Shown in pieces: positions 34,252 through 44,249 of a DNA stretch of 64,000 bases (position 1 is the stretch's first letter; every line of letters starts with the position of its first letter). The translations under genes and the position numbers were made by a program. The DNA is from Apium graveolens. Lineage: Eukaryota; Streptophyta; Magnoliopsida; Apiales; Apiaceae. The DNA lies in assembly GCF_009905375.1 (NCBI RefSeq), contig NC_133649.1, forward strand, positions 224,151,275 through 224,215,274, written 5' to 3'. The notes beneath the pieces are model-generated. The model did not search any database. It was not told the DNA's origin and saw nothing but the letters and a program-made list of their open reading frames with translations.

Positions 34252-36257
34252 ATGGCTGACAAGAAAATGACTCGCTTGGCCAAGATGAACGTGGCTAAAA
34301 AGTCCAATGAGTTCCCTATCCGATCGAGGTACACTTCTTTAATCGACATGATCAATACTCGAGGGGACGAGTACCCGTCTGATGCGCATCTGGACACGCA
34401 CGATCATATTAGTGCTTTAAGGGATCCCAAGGAGCTGGAAAAGTTGAGCAGCTGCTTCAAAATCAAGGAACCTTTTAAGCTGGTTCTTGCAGGTCCAGCC
34501 GACAGGGCCTGTTAGTGGAAAAAGGACGCGCTATGCATCTATAGGGATACTCTAAGGGCAGGTATCAGACTCCCTTTTCATCCATTCATTCCTTTGTTAC
34601 TGGCTGATGTGGGCATCAGCCCTTGCCAACTCCCCCTAATTCTTGGAGGCTCATTCTGTGCTATCTGTCGCAATGCGCCAAGCACAATGTCCCCACTTCT
34701 GTCGCTGTCTTCAGAAAGATTTTTCAGTTCAAGAACAGCCCTGATAAAAGTCCGGGTTGGGTTTCTCTAAACCAGCGCCCCACTATTCCCCATATCGTGA
34801 ATGGGAAGTCCATCCCCGACAACAACTTGGGGTGGAAGAAAGATTTTTTGTTCATTGTTTGGGAAGGTGGAGATTGGGGCTCCCTGTTTCGATCGTCCTT
34901 CGGGCTGGCCGTGGATGGGAGCCCAAATGATATAACTTTGTCTGAGGAGGAGGCTAGAGCTTTCAACCTCCTTACGCAAGATAATGGGACTTCCCATTCT
35001 TGGGACCTTATCCGGGAGACCGTCCTGGTAGAACGCGGCCTCTCGCCCGTTCATAAGAAAAGTAAGTTCCCTTTCTTACCTCCTTTTTATTTCCTTCATT
35101 TTCTATTCCATTGATTTTACAACTGACTTCGTTTGTTGCAGTGGCTGAGAAGATTGAGGAGGCTACCAAGCCTAAGGACCTGGAGACAACCAGGATGAAG
35201 AGGGCTGGGAAGGTCTTTAAAGACCCTCGCCTTGGTGACCGCTTCCCTGAGTTCCTCCTCCAGGCAACGGAGCCAAGCGAGGAAGGCCCCAACCAAGTTT
35301 TGCGCACCAAGCAGAGGCCAGGGGCCTATTTTCAACCTGCTTGGGGGATTCGGGGCAAGGATTCAATCATGGGCAGCACGACGCTGTCCAAGGAATGGTC
35401 TAAGCATTCCATCTCCCCGGTGGACTATCAAGACTTTGTCCTTCAACAGGACTTAGAGGGGAATGAGCTTTTTGGAGCCCAGGCTCTGGCGACGGTACGT
35501 CCTTTACCTATGCCCTTCATACTTGCCTTTTCATGTTTCTTTTCTCATACTTTTGCTGCTTCTCTTGCAGGCTAACGCCCATTTCCAAGGGGCAATTCAC
35601 CAAGCTAAGGCTTGGAAGGTTGGCCTGGAAGATGCTAACAAGAAGTTGGAGGAGGCCAACCAAAGAATAGAGGCCCTTGAAGCTCAACTGGCCTCTTCCA
35701 CTTCTGACCTGGAAACGGCCCGGGCCGAAAATGTTATTCTGAAGGCGCAGAAGGACAAAGCCTTTGACGACTGGATGGATACCCAGGAATTCAAAGACTT
35801 GATGGTGGAGCATGATGCCCTTCTTCACCCAGTTAGCTATAAAGAGGGCTGGGATGCTGCTGTGGAGGCCATCCAGGATGATTTTCCAGAGGTCCTCGAG
35901 CAGTCCTCCTTTCCTTGCCCTGTGCGAGTTCCGGAGCTTGAGGGCGTTACTAACAAGCTAGCTGATATGATCAAAGACGGCCCTTCAGGAAGTCCAGGCC
36001 ACAAGAGGAAGGAACTGGAGTTTAGCTCTGGGGAGGAGGAGGCTTCATTCGAAGAAGACCCTGCGCCTGCTGCGAAGAAGATCAGGGTGGAAGAGCCTCC
36101 AAGAGCTGCGCCTCAGAATCCAGTGTCTCCCGCATCCTCCAAAGCATCTGAAGGCAGTTCTAACGGAACCTCTGCAGGGACTTCTGAAGGGACCACTGAG
36201 ACGTCTGAGGAGACCTCGGATAGTGGTTCCGAAGAATCTCAGCCTTTCGAGGCCTAA
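34252..36257 (+). pseudogene. Spliced antisense gene of element B (Transposase_28-like, coiled coil)
   Basis: Runs opposite to gag-pol and converges with it. The start is ATG 34252 (MADKKMTRLAKMN). An in-frame TAG lies at 34513 and a 1-bp frameshift near 34635. The region between matches the putative gypsy type transposon domain (PF04195, Transposase_28), with blocks GIRLPFHPFIPLLLADVGIS and WRLILCYLSQCAKHN. Two introns are clear: 35062-35141 (GTAAGT to TTGCAG) and 35495-35570 (GTACGT to TTGCAG). Removing each keeps the frame. The last exon (35571-36257) gives a coiled coil (KKLEEANQRIEALEAQLASS), a basic patch and a Ser/Thr/Glu-rich tail. Antisense ORFs here are known in Tat elements; the role is unknown. 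Confidence 0.8.
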
Positions 36258-36593
36258 GTTTTTTTTTGTATATCTTTTTTCGGGACAATATGTGAATTTA
36301 GTTTATGTCAGAAGTTGTACCCTTCGGGGCTATATTAGATATGCTGTTTTCCTTATTTGCCTCTTTCTTCTTTACAATACTTAATATGCACTTAAACTTT
36401 AAGCATCCTTAGATTGAGAAATAATTTCAAACTCTTTAATACGAAGTCCTTACATAGCATGGGCTCGACCCTAATCAATAATAACTTGACAATGTAAACT
36501 CTAATAGAATATAAAGTCCTACGCAAGCAAAGCTTCAAGGTGCTTTTAAACCTGCTTGTCATAATGACAAGCAAGAATCGTACTTCGACTATC

Positions 36594-39524
36594 TTACACA
36601 TAGTAAACCTTCAGGTTTTGTGCATGCCAGGTTCTCGGGACTTCAAAACCATCCATAGTTTCCAGCTTGTAGGTTCCTCTACCCTGAACGCTCTTGACTT
36701 TGTACGGCCCTTCCCAATTCGGGGCAAGCTTTCCTTTTTGTCCGACACCAGAAGCTTCTATCTTTCTCAAGACTAGGTCACCTTGTTTGAAAAACCTCTC
36801 TTTAACCCTTAGGTTATAGTAGAATGAAGCCTTTTTCTGATATTCTACTATCTTTGCATGTGCCTTATCTCGCACTTCATCGATTAAATCCAGGGCTAAC
36901 CTCTGCCCTTCTTCATTTTCTTCTGCATTGAAAGCCTGAATCCTTGGAGAGGAATGTGATATCTCTACTGGAACAACTGCTTCTGCCCCATATGCCAACA
37001 TGAAGGGAGTTGCTCCTGTCGTGACTCTACAGGTAGTCCTGTAGGCCCATAATATTGGAAGTATTTCATCCACCCAATTATTTCTTGACTTCTCGATCCT
37101 CTTCTTTAGTCCATCCAGTATTATCCGATTTGCTACCTCCGCTTGCCCATTGGCTTGCGGGTGAGCCACAGAGGTGAACCGTAACTCAATTTCATTTTCT
37201 TCACAATACTTCTTGAATTCCTCATTGTTGAATTGTGTTCCATTGTCAGTGACGAGGATACGGGGAATTCCATATCGGCACATAATGTTTTCCCACAGGA
37301 ATTGTGCAACCTGCTTAGTTGTGATTTTGGCCAAGGGCTTGGCTTCAATCCACTTGGTGAAATAATCAATGGCTACAATCAGAAACTTCCTTTGTGCCGT
37401 GGCCATAGGGAAAGGCCCTAGAATATCTATCCCCCACATAGCAAAGGGAATAGGCGAGTTGATAGAGGTCAGCATCTGGGGGGGTTGTCTAACAACTGGT
37501 GCATGCTTCTGACAGCGATCACACTTCTTCACATATTCTTTGGCATCAGCCATCATTTCGGGCCAATAGAAGCCTAAACGGGTTATCTTATGAGCCAAGG
37601 CCCTGCCCCCCAAGTGTTGCCCACAAATACCTTCATGCACTTCCTCAAGAGCCAAGCGTGCCTCATCGGGCCTGAGACACCTTAAGTAGGGAATCACGAA
37701 AGATCTTTTGTAAAGAATCCCATCTATTAAAGAGTACCTTAGTGCCCGAACAATTAACTTCCGTGCTTCAGTTGCATCGCTTGGCAACCAACCGGTTTGA
37801 ATATGAGCCTTAATGGGATCAATCCAGGACGTCCCCAGGCCTATAGGAGCCACAAGCTTAACATCTATGCTTCGTGTCTTCAAAACACGGAAGTACACAC
37901 TTCCTGAACTTTCTTCTATCTCAGATGAAGCAAACTTTGATAGCGCATCTGCTTTAGCATTTTCTTCCCTTGGAATGTGTTCAACAAGGCATTCATTAAA
38001 TTGGGTCATCACAGCCCTTACTAGGCGGACATACTTAGCCATCGTATCATCCCTTGCCTCAAATTCTCCCTTTACCTGGGATATGATCAGCTTCGAGTCT
38101 CCACGGACCTTTAAGTTTTTGACTCTAAGTGTCCCAGCTAGACCAAGGCCAGCTATCAGGGCTTCATACTCTGCCTCATTGTTTGTGGTTGGGAAATCTA
38201 GCTTCATAGCATACTCAATTAAGAACCCATCAGGACTTTGCAAAACCAACCCTGCTCCACTGGAATTTGTTTTTGATGCTCCATCAAAATAGAGAACCCA
38301 ATATTCTTTCTCCTTATCATCCTTCTCTCTATCCCCATTATCGACTCCCTTGTCTTGAGGTATGGTATCTTCCTGCCCCCCGACTTCTTGGTTGGGTATG
38401 GTACATTCCACCACGAAGTCCGCTAGTGCCTGGGCTTTTATGGCCGTACGTGGCTTATACTTGAGATCGAACTCTCCCAACTCTATTGCCCACTTAATCA
38501 ATCTCCCACTTGCCTTGGGACCGTGAATGATATTTCTCAGTGGCTGATTCGTTAGCACCTCAATCTGATGAGCCTGAAAGTAAGGACGCAGTTTTCTTGA
38601 AGCCATTACCAAGGCTAGAGCAAATTTCTCAATAGTTGAATAATTTAATTCATCACCATGCAGAATTTTGCTGACATAATACACGGGTTTCTGGACTTTT
38701 AGCTCCTCCTTAACCAACACCGCGCTCAAGGCGCTCTCTGAAACAACCAAGTACAAGAATAAAACTTCACTCAGAACTGGCTTGGCCAACAACGGGGCCT
38801 GGGCCATATACTTCTTTAACTCTTCAAATGCCTTCTGGTTTTCCTCACTCCATACAAAGTCTTTGATGCTCTTTAGTGACTTGAAGAATGACAAACACTT
38901 GTCTCCCGACTTGGAGATGAATCGTCCTAGCGCAGCAACCCTTCCTGTGAGCTTCTGAACATCCTTGACAGTTTTTGGTGGTTCCATGTCCAGGATCGCC
39001 TTTATTTTATCCGGGTTAGCCTCAATTGCCCTCTTTGAGACCATCAGTCCCAAGAATTTTCCAGATCCTACTCCGAAAGCACACTTCGTAGGATTCAACA
39101 TCATCTTGTGGTACCTCAGGACCTCAAAAGCTTCCCTCAAATGGGTTATATGATCAGTCTTTACTAGACTCTTGACTAACATGTCATCAACATAGACTTC
39201 CATAGTCTTACCAATAAGATCCTTAAAAATTTTATTCACCAACCTTTGATAGGTGGCTCCTGCATTCTTGAGACCAAACGCCATAACAAGATACCAATAA
39301 ACACCATAGTCAGTGATAAATGATACCTTTGGAATGTCATCCTTATGCATTTTGATCTGGTTGTATCCGCTAAATCCATCCATGAAACTCAGCATCTCAT
39401 GTCCAGCAGTGGCATCAATCAAAGTATCAATTCTAGGCAGCGGAAAACAGTCTTTGGGGCATGCATCATTCAGATCAGTGAAGTCTATACACATTCTCCA
39501 CTTTCCATTAGCCTTCTTCACCAT
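36594..39524 (-). CDS. pol of element B: RT, RNase H, archaeal-type RNase H, integrase
   Basis: 976-codon intact frame; the natural start is upstream, cut by a TAA at 39552. RT: MCIDFTDLNDACPKDCFPLP at residues 11-30 and active site YVDD at 111-114. First RNase H: VSESALSAVLVKEE with TIEKFALALV, acidic residues partly missing, as is usual in Tat. Second RNase H at about 405-530: YFDGASKTNSSGAG, NNEAEYEALIAGL, VRGDSKLIISQV and KADALSKFA. Integrase: HHCC region ending CDRCQKHAP, then WGIDILGPFPM, LVTDNGTQF and HPQANGQAEVANRIILDGL, a full DDE set. It ends at 36594 with the C-terminal NWEGPYKVKSVQGRGTYKLE region, about 340 bp from the convergent antisense gene. Confidence 0.93.
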   Translation of the reverse strand: MVKKANGKWRMCIDFTDLNDACPKDCFPLPRIDTLIDATAGHEMLSFMDGFSGYNQIKMHKDDIPKVSFITDYGVYWYLVMAFGLKNAGATYQRLVNKIFKDLIGKTMEVYVDDMLVKSLVKTDHITHLREAFEVLRYHKMMLNPTKCAFGVGSGKFLGLMVSKRAIEANPDKIKAILDMEPPKTVKDVQKLTGRVAALGRFISKSGDKCLSFFKSLKSIKDFVWSEENQKAFEELKKYMAQAPLLAKPVLSEVLFLYLVVSESALSAVLVKEELKVQKPVYYVSKILHGDELNYSTIEKFALALVMASRKLRPYFQAHQIEVLTNQPLRNIIHGPKASGRLIKWAIELGEFDLKYKPRTAIKAQALADFVVECTIPNQEVGGQEDTIPQDKGVDNGDREKDDKEKEYWVLYFDGASKTNSSGAGLVLQSPDGFLIEYAMKLDFPTTNNEAEYEALIAGLGLAGTLRVKNLKVRGDSKLIISQVKGEFEARDDTMAKYVRLVRAVMTQFNECLVEHIPREENAKADALSKFASSEIEESSGSVYFRVLKTRSIDVKLVAPIGLGTSWIDPIKAHIQTGWLPSDATEARKLIVRALRYSLIDGILYKRSFVIPYLRCLRPDEARLALEEVHEGICGQHLGGRALAHKITRLGFYWPEMMADAKEYVKKCDRCQKHAPVVRQPPQMLTSINSPIPFAMWGIDILGPFPMATAQRKFLIVAIDYFTKWIEAKPLAKITTKQVAQFLWENIMCRYGIPRILVTDNGTQFNNEEFKKYCEENEIELRFTSVAHPQANGQAEVANRIILDGLKKRIEKSRNNWVDEILPILWAYRTTCRVTTGATPFMLAYGAEAVVPVEISHSSPRIQAFNAEENEEGQRLALDLIDEVRDKAHAKIVEYQKKASFYYNLRVKERFFKQGDLVLRKIEASGVGQKGKLAPNWEGPYKVKSVQGRGTYKLETMDGFEVPRTWHAQNLKVYYV

Positions 39525-39551
39525 TACAGGGTTTGCTAACCACTCCGGAAA

Positions 39552-39887
39552 TTAAATCTCCTCAATGAAACCAGCCTCTAAGAGCTTTTCTACTTCCTGT
39601 TTTATAGCCTCTTGTCTTTCTGGGGCAAAATTTCTTTTCTTTTGTTTCACTGTCTTCCGGCTTGGATCTACGTTTAGCTTGTGAGTAATTAACTCCGGGT
39701 CTATGCCTGGTATATCAGCTGCTGACCATGCAAACACATCACTATTTTCTTGCAAAAATTTCACTAACTTCCCTCTAAGGGGCTCCTCTATTGTGGCTCC
39801 AATGAAAGTCATCCTCTCAGGATTCTCGACGTCTAAAGGAACCGAAACCAATTCTTCTGCTGGCCTTCCTCTATTCTCGTCATTTTC
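39552..39887 (-). pseudogene. Protease-RT junction of element B between two stops
   Basis: Continues in frame from gag-protease after a TGA at 39888 and ends at a TAA at 39552, 28 nt before the pol frame. Typical Gypsy pre-RT sequence is present (KFLQENSDVFAWSAADIPGI, then RQEAIKQEVEKLLEAGFIEE). Only these two stops separate the gag-protease frame from pol. Confidence 0.85.
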
Positions 39888-42316
39888 TCAAACATCCATA
39901 TCTTCAATAGGAAGAACCTGCCCCCCGACTCCATCTGCCCTCAAAGAGGCCACATAACAGCTTCTAGCCATTTTTTGATCTCCTCTCTCTTCTCCAATCC
40001 CGTTTCGGGTGGGAAACTTCATGACTGAATGGTAGGAAGAGGGGACTGCCTTGAAGGCATGTATCCCTGTTCTCCCCATGATAGCATTATAAGTTGAACT
40101 AGCCTTTACCACCACGAAATCCAGCATCTGCGTTGCTTGCCTTGGTTCCGTTCCTATGGTGGTCGATAATTTGATTATCCCTTCCACAGGACATTCTACT
40201 CCAGCAAATCCATATATCAGCATGTCGGTTGGTGTCAACTGGGAGTCGTTATACCCCATCCTTAGAAAGGTGTCGTGGAGCAAGATATCCACAGAAGCAC
40301 CATTATCCACAAGGACCCTTTTAACCGGGCTATTTCCTATTATCGGTGTTATGACCAGCGGGTCGTCATGGGGAAACTTCACACCCTCTAGGTCGGAATC
40401 ATCAAAAGCCAATGTTACTTCTGTCCTGGCCCTCTTCGGGGCTTCTCCAATAATATGCATAACCTCCCTAGTATATGCCTTTCTGGAATTTTTGGACAAT
40501 CCAGCAGCAGTTGGACCTCCAAAGATCGTGTTTATCACAGGTCCTCGAGGGTGTCGCGGTCCTCCAAAAATTGCATTTATAACCGGCCCTCTAGGTTGGG
40601 GATTCCGCCCCTGATCGTCTTGGTCCCTCTTACGATCTTCAAAGTTCTTCCTTCCATTATTGTTTCTGTCCCCTCCATCTCCAGTATACTTGTTCAATCT
40701 TCCTTTTCGAATCAAAAACTCAATTTCATCTTTCAATTGCCTACACTCATCGGTGTCATGGCCAACATCTTTGTGAAACCTGCAATACTTGCTCTTATCT
40801 AGCTTGGCGGGATCAGCCTTCAAAGGCTTAGGCCAGCGAATATCTCTATCTTTCTCAATCTCCATCAAAATCTGACTTCTAGGAGCATTCAGCTTAGCGT
40901 ATTCAGTGAACTTTTGCCCAGGTCCTCCCTTCTTGGGGGTTGAATCAGGGTTTTGTTCGGTTCTAGGATATTTGTCCTTTGCAATATATTCTAAATCAGT
41001 TTTCCGCTTCTTGCCTCCAGTGGGCTCATTACTTACTACGGTCTTCCTCATACTTTCTTCAACCTTGATATACTTCCCTGCCCTCTCTTGGAGCTGCAAC
41101 ATGCTTTCAGGGGGACGTTTGGCCAAGGACATCTTAAAAAACTCGTCCCTAGTTCCTTGTTGTAGTGCTATCATGGCTACTTTATCATCAAGATCCGGGA
41201 CTTTTAAAGCCTCCTTTATGAAACGATTCAGGTAATCTCTCAAGGATTCCTTAGCTCCCTGCACAAGACTCATACGAGATGCTGAACTTTTCTCATGGAC
41301 TCTTCCACTGATGAATTGCTTAATAAAAGCCTGACTTAATTCTTTGAACGATCCAATAGAGTTTGGGGGCAGGCGACTGTACCATCTTTGAGCCATACCT
41401 GACAGGGTTTGAGGGAAGGCCCGACACTTTATAGCATCATTCACGGGTTGCAGCAGCAGTGCATTAGAGAATGTCCTAACATGATTAGCGGGGTCTCCCG
41501 TGCCATCATAGGCTTTGATAGTGGGCATCTTGAATTTCCTTGAGATATGGGCATTCATTATCTCTTCTGTGAAGGGTGGAGTTGGATCATCAGGATCTCC
41601 AAGGGGAAGGAGATTGCTTGGATCAGTTCTTGGGACAACAGCCCTTCTTCGTACCGGACCATCCAGGTCTATGACAGGAGGAGGATTTCTCCCCCTAGGA
41701 GGTATCTGGGGTCTGGTGGCCTGGTGAGCCTCCAAATCACGCCTCAGCCTTTGGATTTCAGCCTCATGAGCCCTGATCCTTTCCTGCACTTCTTGGGGAT
41801 TCGCCCCTGGGGTGCTTTGGGGGCGTTGCCTTCCATCGGCCATTGGCTCTTTTCCAAGACGCCTCCTTCTCGGGGCCACTTCATCATCCGAAGATTCGGA
41901 GTCTCTCTCAGTGTAAGGACCATAAAATTCCCGATCCTCAGGGATAGGAGCCAAACCTCGTATATAGGGGGGTGACTGCCCTCTTGCTTCGCTTCGCCCA
42001 GCATATCCGCTTCCTCCAACCTCAAGGTGAAGGGGCATCCCATAAGGGGGTTAATAGTAACAATAGTTGAATATTCATACCCGACGGGTCGAGAATTCAT
42101 AGGTATATGTACTTGTTGAACTTGAGGATTCGTACCTTGAATATTCGGGGGAGTTGTCCCTTGTGGCTGAGGTTGAGTTGCCCCTATCTGGGTTTCCCCC
42201 TGAGTAGATGCATAAGTTGAATGGGGAGGAACCTCCACGGTTGACGAAATCACCTGGGTTGTCTCTGATGGTGTTCCTTCCTCTAGAGCTCTAATTGTTC
42301 TCCGTGTTCTCGCCAT
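39888..42316 (-). CDS. gag-protease of element B
   Basis: The start is MARTRRTIRALEEG at 42316; a stop or shift near 42050 separates it from the main 716-codon frame (42038-39888). After an Arg/Pro-rich N-terminus and a short coiled coil (EVQERIRAHEAEIQRLRRDL), the gag domain has KMPTIKAYDGTGDPANHVRT and CRAFPQTLSGMAQRWYSRLP. A zinc-finger-like CRFHKDVGHDTDEC lies at about residue 430. The protease box VDNGASVDIL (catalytic Asp kept) and AIMGRTGIHAF follow at about 580-660. The frame ends at a TGA (39888). It forms particles and processes the polyprotein. Confidence 0.88.
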
Positions 42317-42330
42317 GGTTGTTATTGTGC

Positions 42331-42348
42331 TTCCCACAGACGACGCCA
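42331..42348 (-). other. Primer-binding site of B
   Basis: Minus-strand TGGCGTCGTCTGTGGGAA starts 2 bp after the 5' LTR. It has the TGGCG start common to Gypsy sites; the tRNA is not assigned. Confidence 0.75.
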
Positions 42349-42350
42349 AA

Positions 42351-42933
42351 TGTTATGGATAAAATACTAAGGTTATTATTTGCTGTATTTAATAAAAAGG
42401 AACGTGAGCTCTAAGGCTCGATTTGACTGCTCTTGTGTTTCGTGACTCAATCTGCCTTAACAAGATGCCTACGTACCTTGCTGATTGCCAAGGATCAAGT
42501 AAAAAAACGTAGTTCTGATCTGTGGGGTGAGGCCCCTTATATAGATGTTGGGAGTCCTTGAATTGGACTTGGTATAGGAGACTTGGTGGGTAAGTCTCAT
42601 AATTAGAATGGACTTTGGAGTCCTAGATAGTAGGAAACTGATTCCTTATCCTTTTAGGTCCCCTTGAGGCTAATCTGTAAGGATTTATATCCTTATCGGG
42701 ACTCTTCTCAATAGCTGATTTTTCCCTTATTAATTAATTATGAAATTAATTAATAATCAGGGTTTTTGGGCCTTCTTTGTTCCATCAGGCCTGATCTGGT
42801 CCATCAGGCCTGATCAACATGTTAACCTTTCTGGTCTGAATGTCATACATCTTCTTATTGGGCCTAGCAGTCCACACCTTGTATAATTAACGCAGTATTT
42901 AATTAAACTATCATAATTTATTTATCCCTATCA
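42351..42933 (-). repeat. 5' LTR of element B
   Basis: 583-bp copy of the left LTR, with the TATA box (plus CTTATATAG) at about 42536-42544. Followed on plus by ATTAT, the second target duplicate. Confidence 0.93.
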
Positions 42934-44249
42934 ATTATATTTAATTAACACTTACTCACCAATGTATGATTACTCTTCAATGTCAAGACAATAACACTTA
43001 AGGTTGATTAACTAATTATTAACTATGAGAATTAAACACTTAAATTAACACTTGAATTAACAATATTAAACACACATGAGATCATAACTTCATTACTACT
43101 TCATTCAATAGTCATTGTTATTACCCTTATCATGTAACGGTGATGATATTAATCGAACAACACGAAACTGATAAAAGCCAACTTTCGTTGCACAAGTACC
43201 ATTCTACCAAGCATCCACAATTAAGATAGAAGTTGAATAGGCATGAATTATGTTGAGACCCTATATGTCTACAGAATTTGACAACATAACGATTTAAGCG
43301 CAAGTTATTCATTATAATTACGCACTAATCATGCATACAATACATGAACCTATGCTAGCATGACAAGTTCTAAATCTCAAGATTCACTCTCGTTTCACAA
43401 GAGATTAACAAGCTATCTTATATGTTCGCGATGTATATAAAATGAATAAGCACAACCTATGCTAGATATCATACAATCATCACATACCAAGTTATTAAAA
43501 AATTAACTAAAGAAATCTATAGTAAATCCGCTACGAGTCTACGACCCCATGATCACGATTAGCCCATGATAGAACTCATCGTCACAATTGGTTCATTTGT
43601 AAACATGATAATAACACAATGATATAAGCTAAAAAATACTTAATAAAAACAGAGTACGTCACAAGAGTATTAAGGTTCAAAGAGTAAAGAAAACTAGCAT
43701 CCACTGTTACAACGAATTAAAAGAATCACAAATAAACGTATGCTTCCTTTTCTTCGTTGTTGCATGTTAAACGGTCTTCTTAATCTTCTCTCCTTGTTAC
43801 TTGCTCCTTGCTTGTTACTTGTTGTTGTGAAAACGTATCCCAAGATTACTTATATAGGAGTCCACAAGAAATAGCAGTTGCAGAAGCCCAATAGAACTCA
43901 AATTAGAAAATCCAGAATCTGAAAATCCGACCCCAGGCGGCCACCTCCAATCCCACGCGGGCGCCTGCTCTCCAGGAGGTCACCTACAGTCTCGAGGCGG
44001 GCGCTTGCACACCTTCTAGAAAATTCCACTTCTTGCTTCTGATTTTGCTGATTTCTTCGCACAATTCCCCGCAACTGGTTCGAAGTACTTCCCTAGGCTT
44101 ATTATGATGAAATCCCCCTAATTACGCAAGTTATACCCTGAAATGCAAAAATACTAGAAAAATGCATCAAATACACAAAATACTTGATTTCAAGACACCA
44201 ATTCAAGCCATTACAAGACGTTCTAAGTGGTATAAAATGCCACTTATCA
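42934..44249 (-). repeat. 5' LTR of element A, outer fragment
   Basis: Completes the A 5' LTR after B. Compared with 22176-23609 it lacks about 28 bp near 43323. Its inverted-repeat array is at 43934-44007. Confidence 0.9.
43934..44007 (-). repeat. Inverted-repeat array in the A 5' LTR, decayed
   Basis: Same four units and spacing as 23294-23367. Several CpG positions have become CpA or similar (for example GGCCACC for GGCCGCC, and GGTCACCTAC for GGTCGCCTGC). This fits cytosine-methylation decay after insertion. Confidence 0.85.

Larger units (their letters stand above)
32018..42933 (-). mobile_element. Element B: Tat-like Gypsy retrotransposon, near-complete
   Basis: LTRs 32018-32601 and 42351-42933, differing by 13 substitutions and a 1-bp gap counted by eye (about 2.2%). 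Target duplication ATTAT is at 32013-32017 and 42934-42938. On minus: primer site, gag-protease, RT, RNase H, an additional archaeal-type RNase H, and integrase. Then there is an antisense spliced gene on plus, a tandem-repeat-rich region, purine tract and 3' LTR. The extra RNase H, antisense ORF and repeats are hallmarks of the Tat lineage. It carries few lesions: a shift or stop near 42050 and stops at 39888 and 39552. Confidence 0.93.
22176..44249 (-). mobile_element. Element A: Athila-like Gypsy retrotransposon, hosting element B
   Basis: LTRs (TGTTAGACAC to CCACTTATCA on plus) at 22176-23609 and 31915-44249, the latter split by B. Target duplication CATTG is at 22171-22175 and 44250-44254. 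The primer site is of the tRNA-Asp type used by Athila. On minus the order is gag (MQTRS start), protease with a DLGAS box, RT with FMDD, RNase H, integrase, then an extra ORF (ORF2), purine tract and 3' LTR. Several stops and frameshifts occur in gag and pol. The LTRs differ visibly more than those of B, including a 28-bp gap in the right LTR near 43323, which agrees with B having entered A later. Confidence 0.92.

Noticed and set aside
35008..35828. Minus-strand ORFs opposite the antisense gene of B
   Set aside because: They cross the clear introns of the plus-strand gene and have no domain.
38267..41235. Several plus-strand ORFs of 60-160 codons opposite B gag-pol
   Set aside because: Shadows of the intact pol and gag-protease frames on minus.
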